DNA of 5,770 nt. Source: Devosia equisanguinis (GTDB lineage Bacteria > Pseudomonadota > Alphaproteobacteria > Rhizobiales > Hyphomicrobiaceae). The DNA is taken from positions 1 through 5,770 of the forward strand of contig CAMDMH010000237.1 of NCBI GenBank assembly GCA_945901835.1, in the 5' to 3' direction. The position numbers and the translations under genes were made by a program. The notes under the pieces were generated by a model. The model had not been told where the DNA came from, did not search any database, and saw only the letters and a list, made by a program, of their open reading frames with translations. Positions 5,511 through 5,770 of the stretch are shown here, piece after piece (positions within the stretch are counted from its first letter, which is position 1; each line of letters starts with the position of its first letter).

Positions 5511-5770
5511 ATGACGACGCCACAGCGCCCTTGGGGGCCACGCAAAGCGAGCACGGACATCAAGGCCGAGATCGAGCACGGCACGTCGTTCGCCCCACTA
5601 TTCGACCGCGACGGCCTGATACCCGCCATCGTCACCGACCGTGCCTCACGCGAAATCCTGATGTTCGCCTGGATGAACGACGAAGCCCTCGAGCGCACAA
5701 TAGCGACCGGCTACGCCCATTTCTGGACCCGTTCCCGCAAGCGCCTCTGGATGAAGGGCGAGGAGAGCGG
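5511..5770 (+). CDS. hisI: Phosphoribosyl-AMP cyclohydrolase, 5' part
   Basis: HisI opens the adenine ring of phosphoribosyl-AMP, the third step of histidine biosynthesis, in the cytoplasm as a metal-dependent dimer. The visible 86 codons carry the family's N-terminal half: GLIPAIVTD (35-43), EILMFAWMNDEAL (48-60), GYAHFWTRSRKRLWMKGEES (67-86). These match the conserved pattern leading into the KGE-S-G segment. The frame runs off the window edge, so the cysteines that bind zinc downstream and the stop codon cannot be checked. About 27 residues precede the core, as in other alphaproteobacterial HisI proteins. A fused HisE domain cannot be ruled out, although in this group HisI is usually separate. 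The gene is divergent from the TPR-cytochrome gene. Confidence 0.95.
   Translation, partial: MTTPQRPWGPRKASTDIKAEIEHGTSFAPLFDRDGLIPAIVTDRASREILMFAWMNDEALERTIATGYAHFWTRSRKRLWMKGEES

Overview
The window reads as an ordinary chromosomal segment of a GC-rich alphaproteobacterium, probably of the Hyphomicrobiales (Rhizobiales). This is inferred from strong G/C third-position bias, from the style of the RecG N-terminus and the stand-alone HisI, and from a periplasmic TPR protein with a paired-cysteine N-terminus of a kind common in that order. No insertion sequence, integrase, CRISPR array, tRNA or rRNA is visible.

Layout: (1) 33-557 (+), a GlcG/HbpS-family (DUF336) small protein. (2) 786-1469 (+), a membrane-anchored SOUL-family haem-binding-like protein, after a 228-nt gap holding a 9-nt direct repeat at 21-nt spacing. 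(3) 1652-3769 (+), complete recG, the branch-migrating DNA helicase, with a weak promoter placed so that its transcript may be leaderless. (4) 3775-4290 (+), an unrecognised protein with about four membrane segments, nearly touching recG and probably translated with it. (5) 4303-5337 (-), convergent with it, an exported protein made of five 34-residue TPR units followed by a mono-haem c-type cytochrome domain, starting at GTG. (6) 5511-5770 (+), divergent from the TPR gene, the 5' part of hisI (phosphoribosyl-AMP cyclohydrolase), cut by the window edge.

The genes do not form one obvious pathway. recG and the membrane-protein gene are the only likely operon. Three products (GlcG/HbpS-like, SOUL-like, cytochrome c) belong to families with haem links, but they are on separate transcription units and probably adjacent by chance. 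I found no convincing new multi-gene system. The most distinctive items are the TPR-cytochrome c fusion, the SOUL protein with no His or Cys at all, the spaced direct repeats upstream of it, and the possible leaderless recG start.
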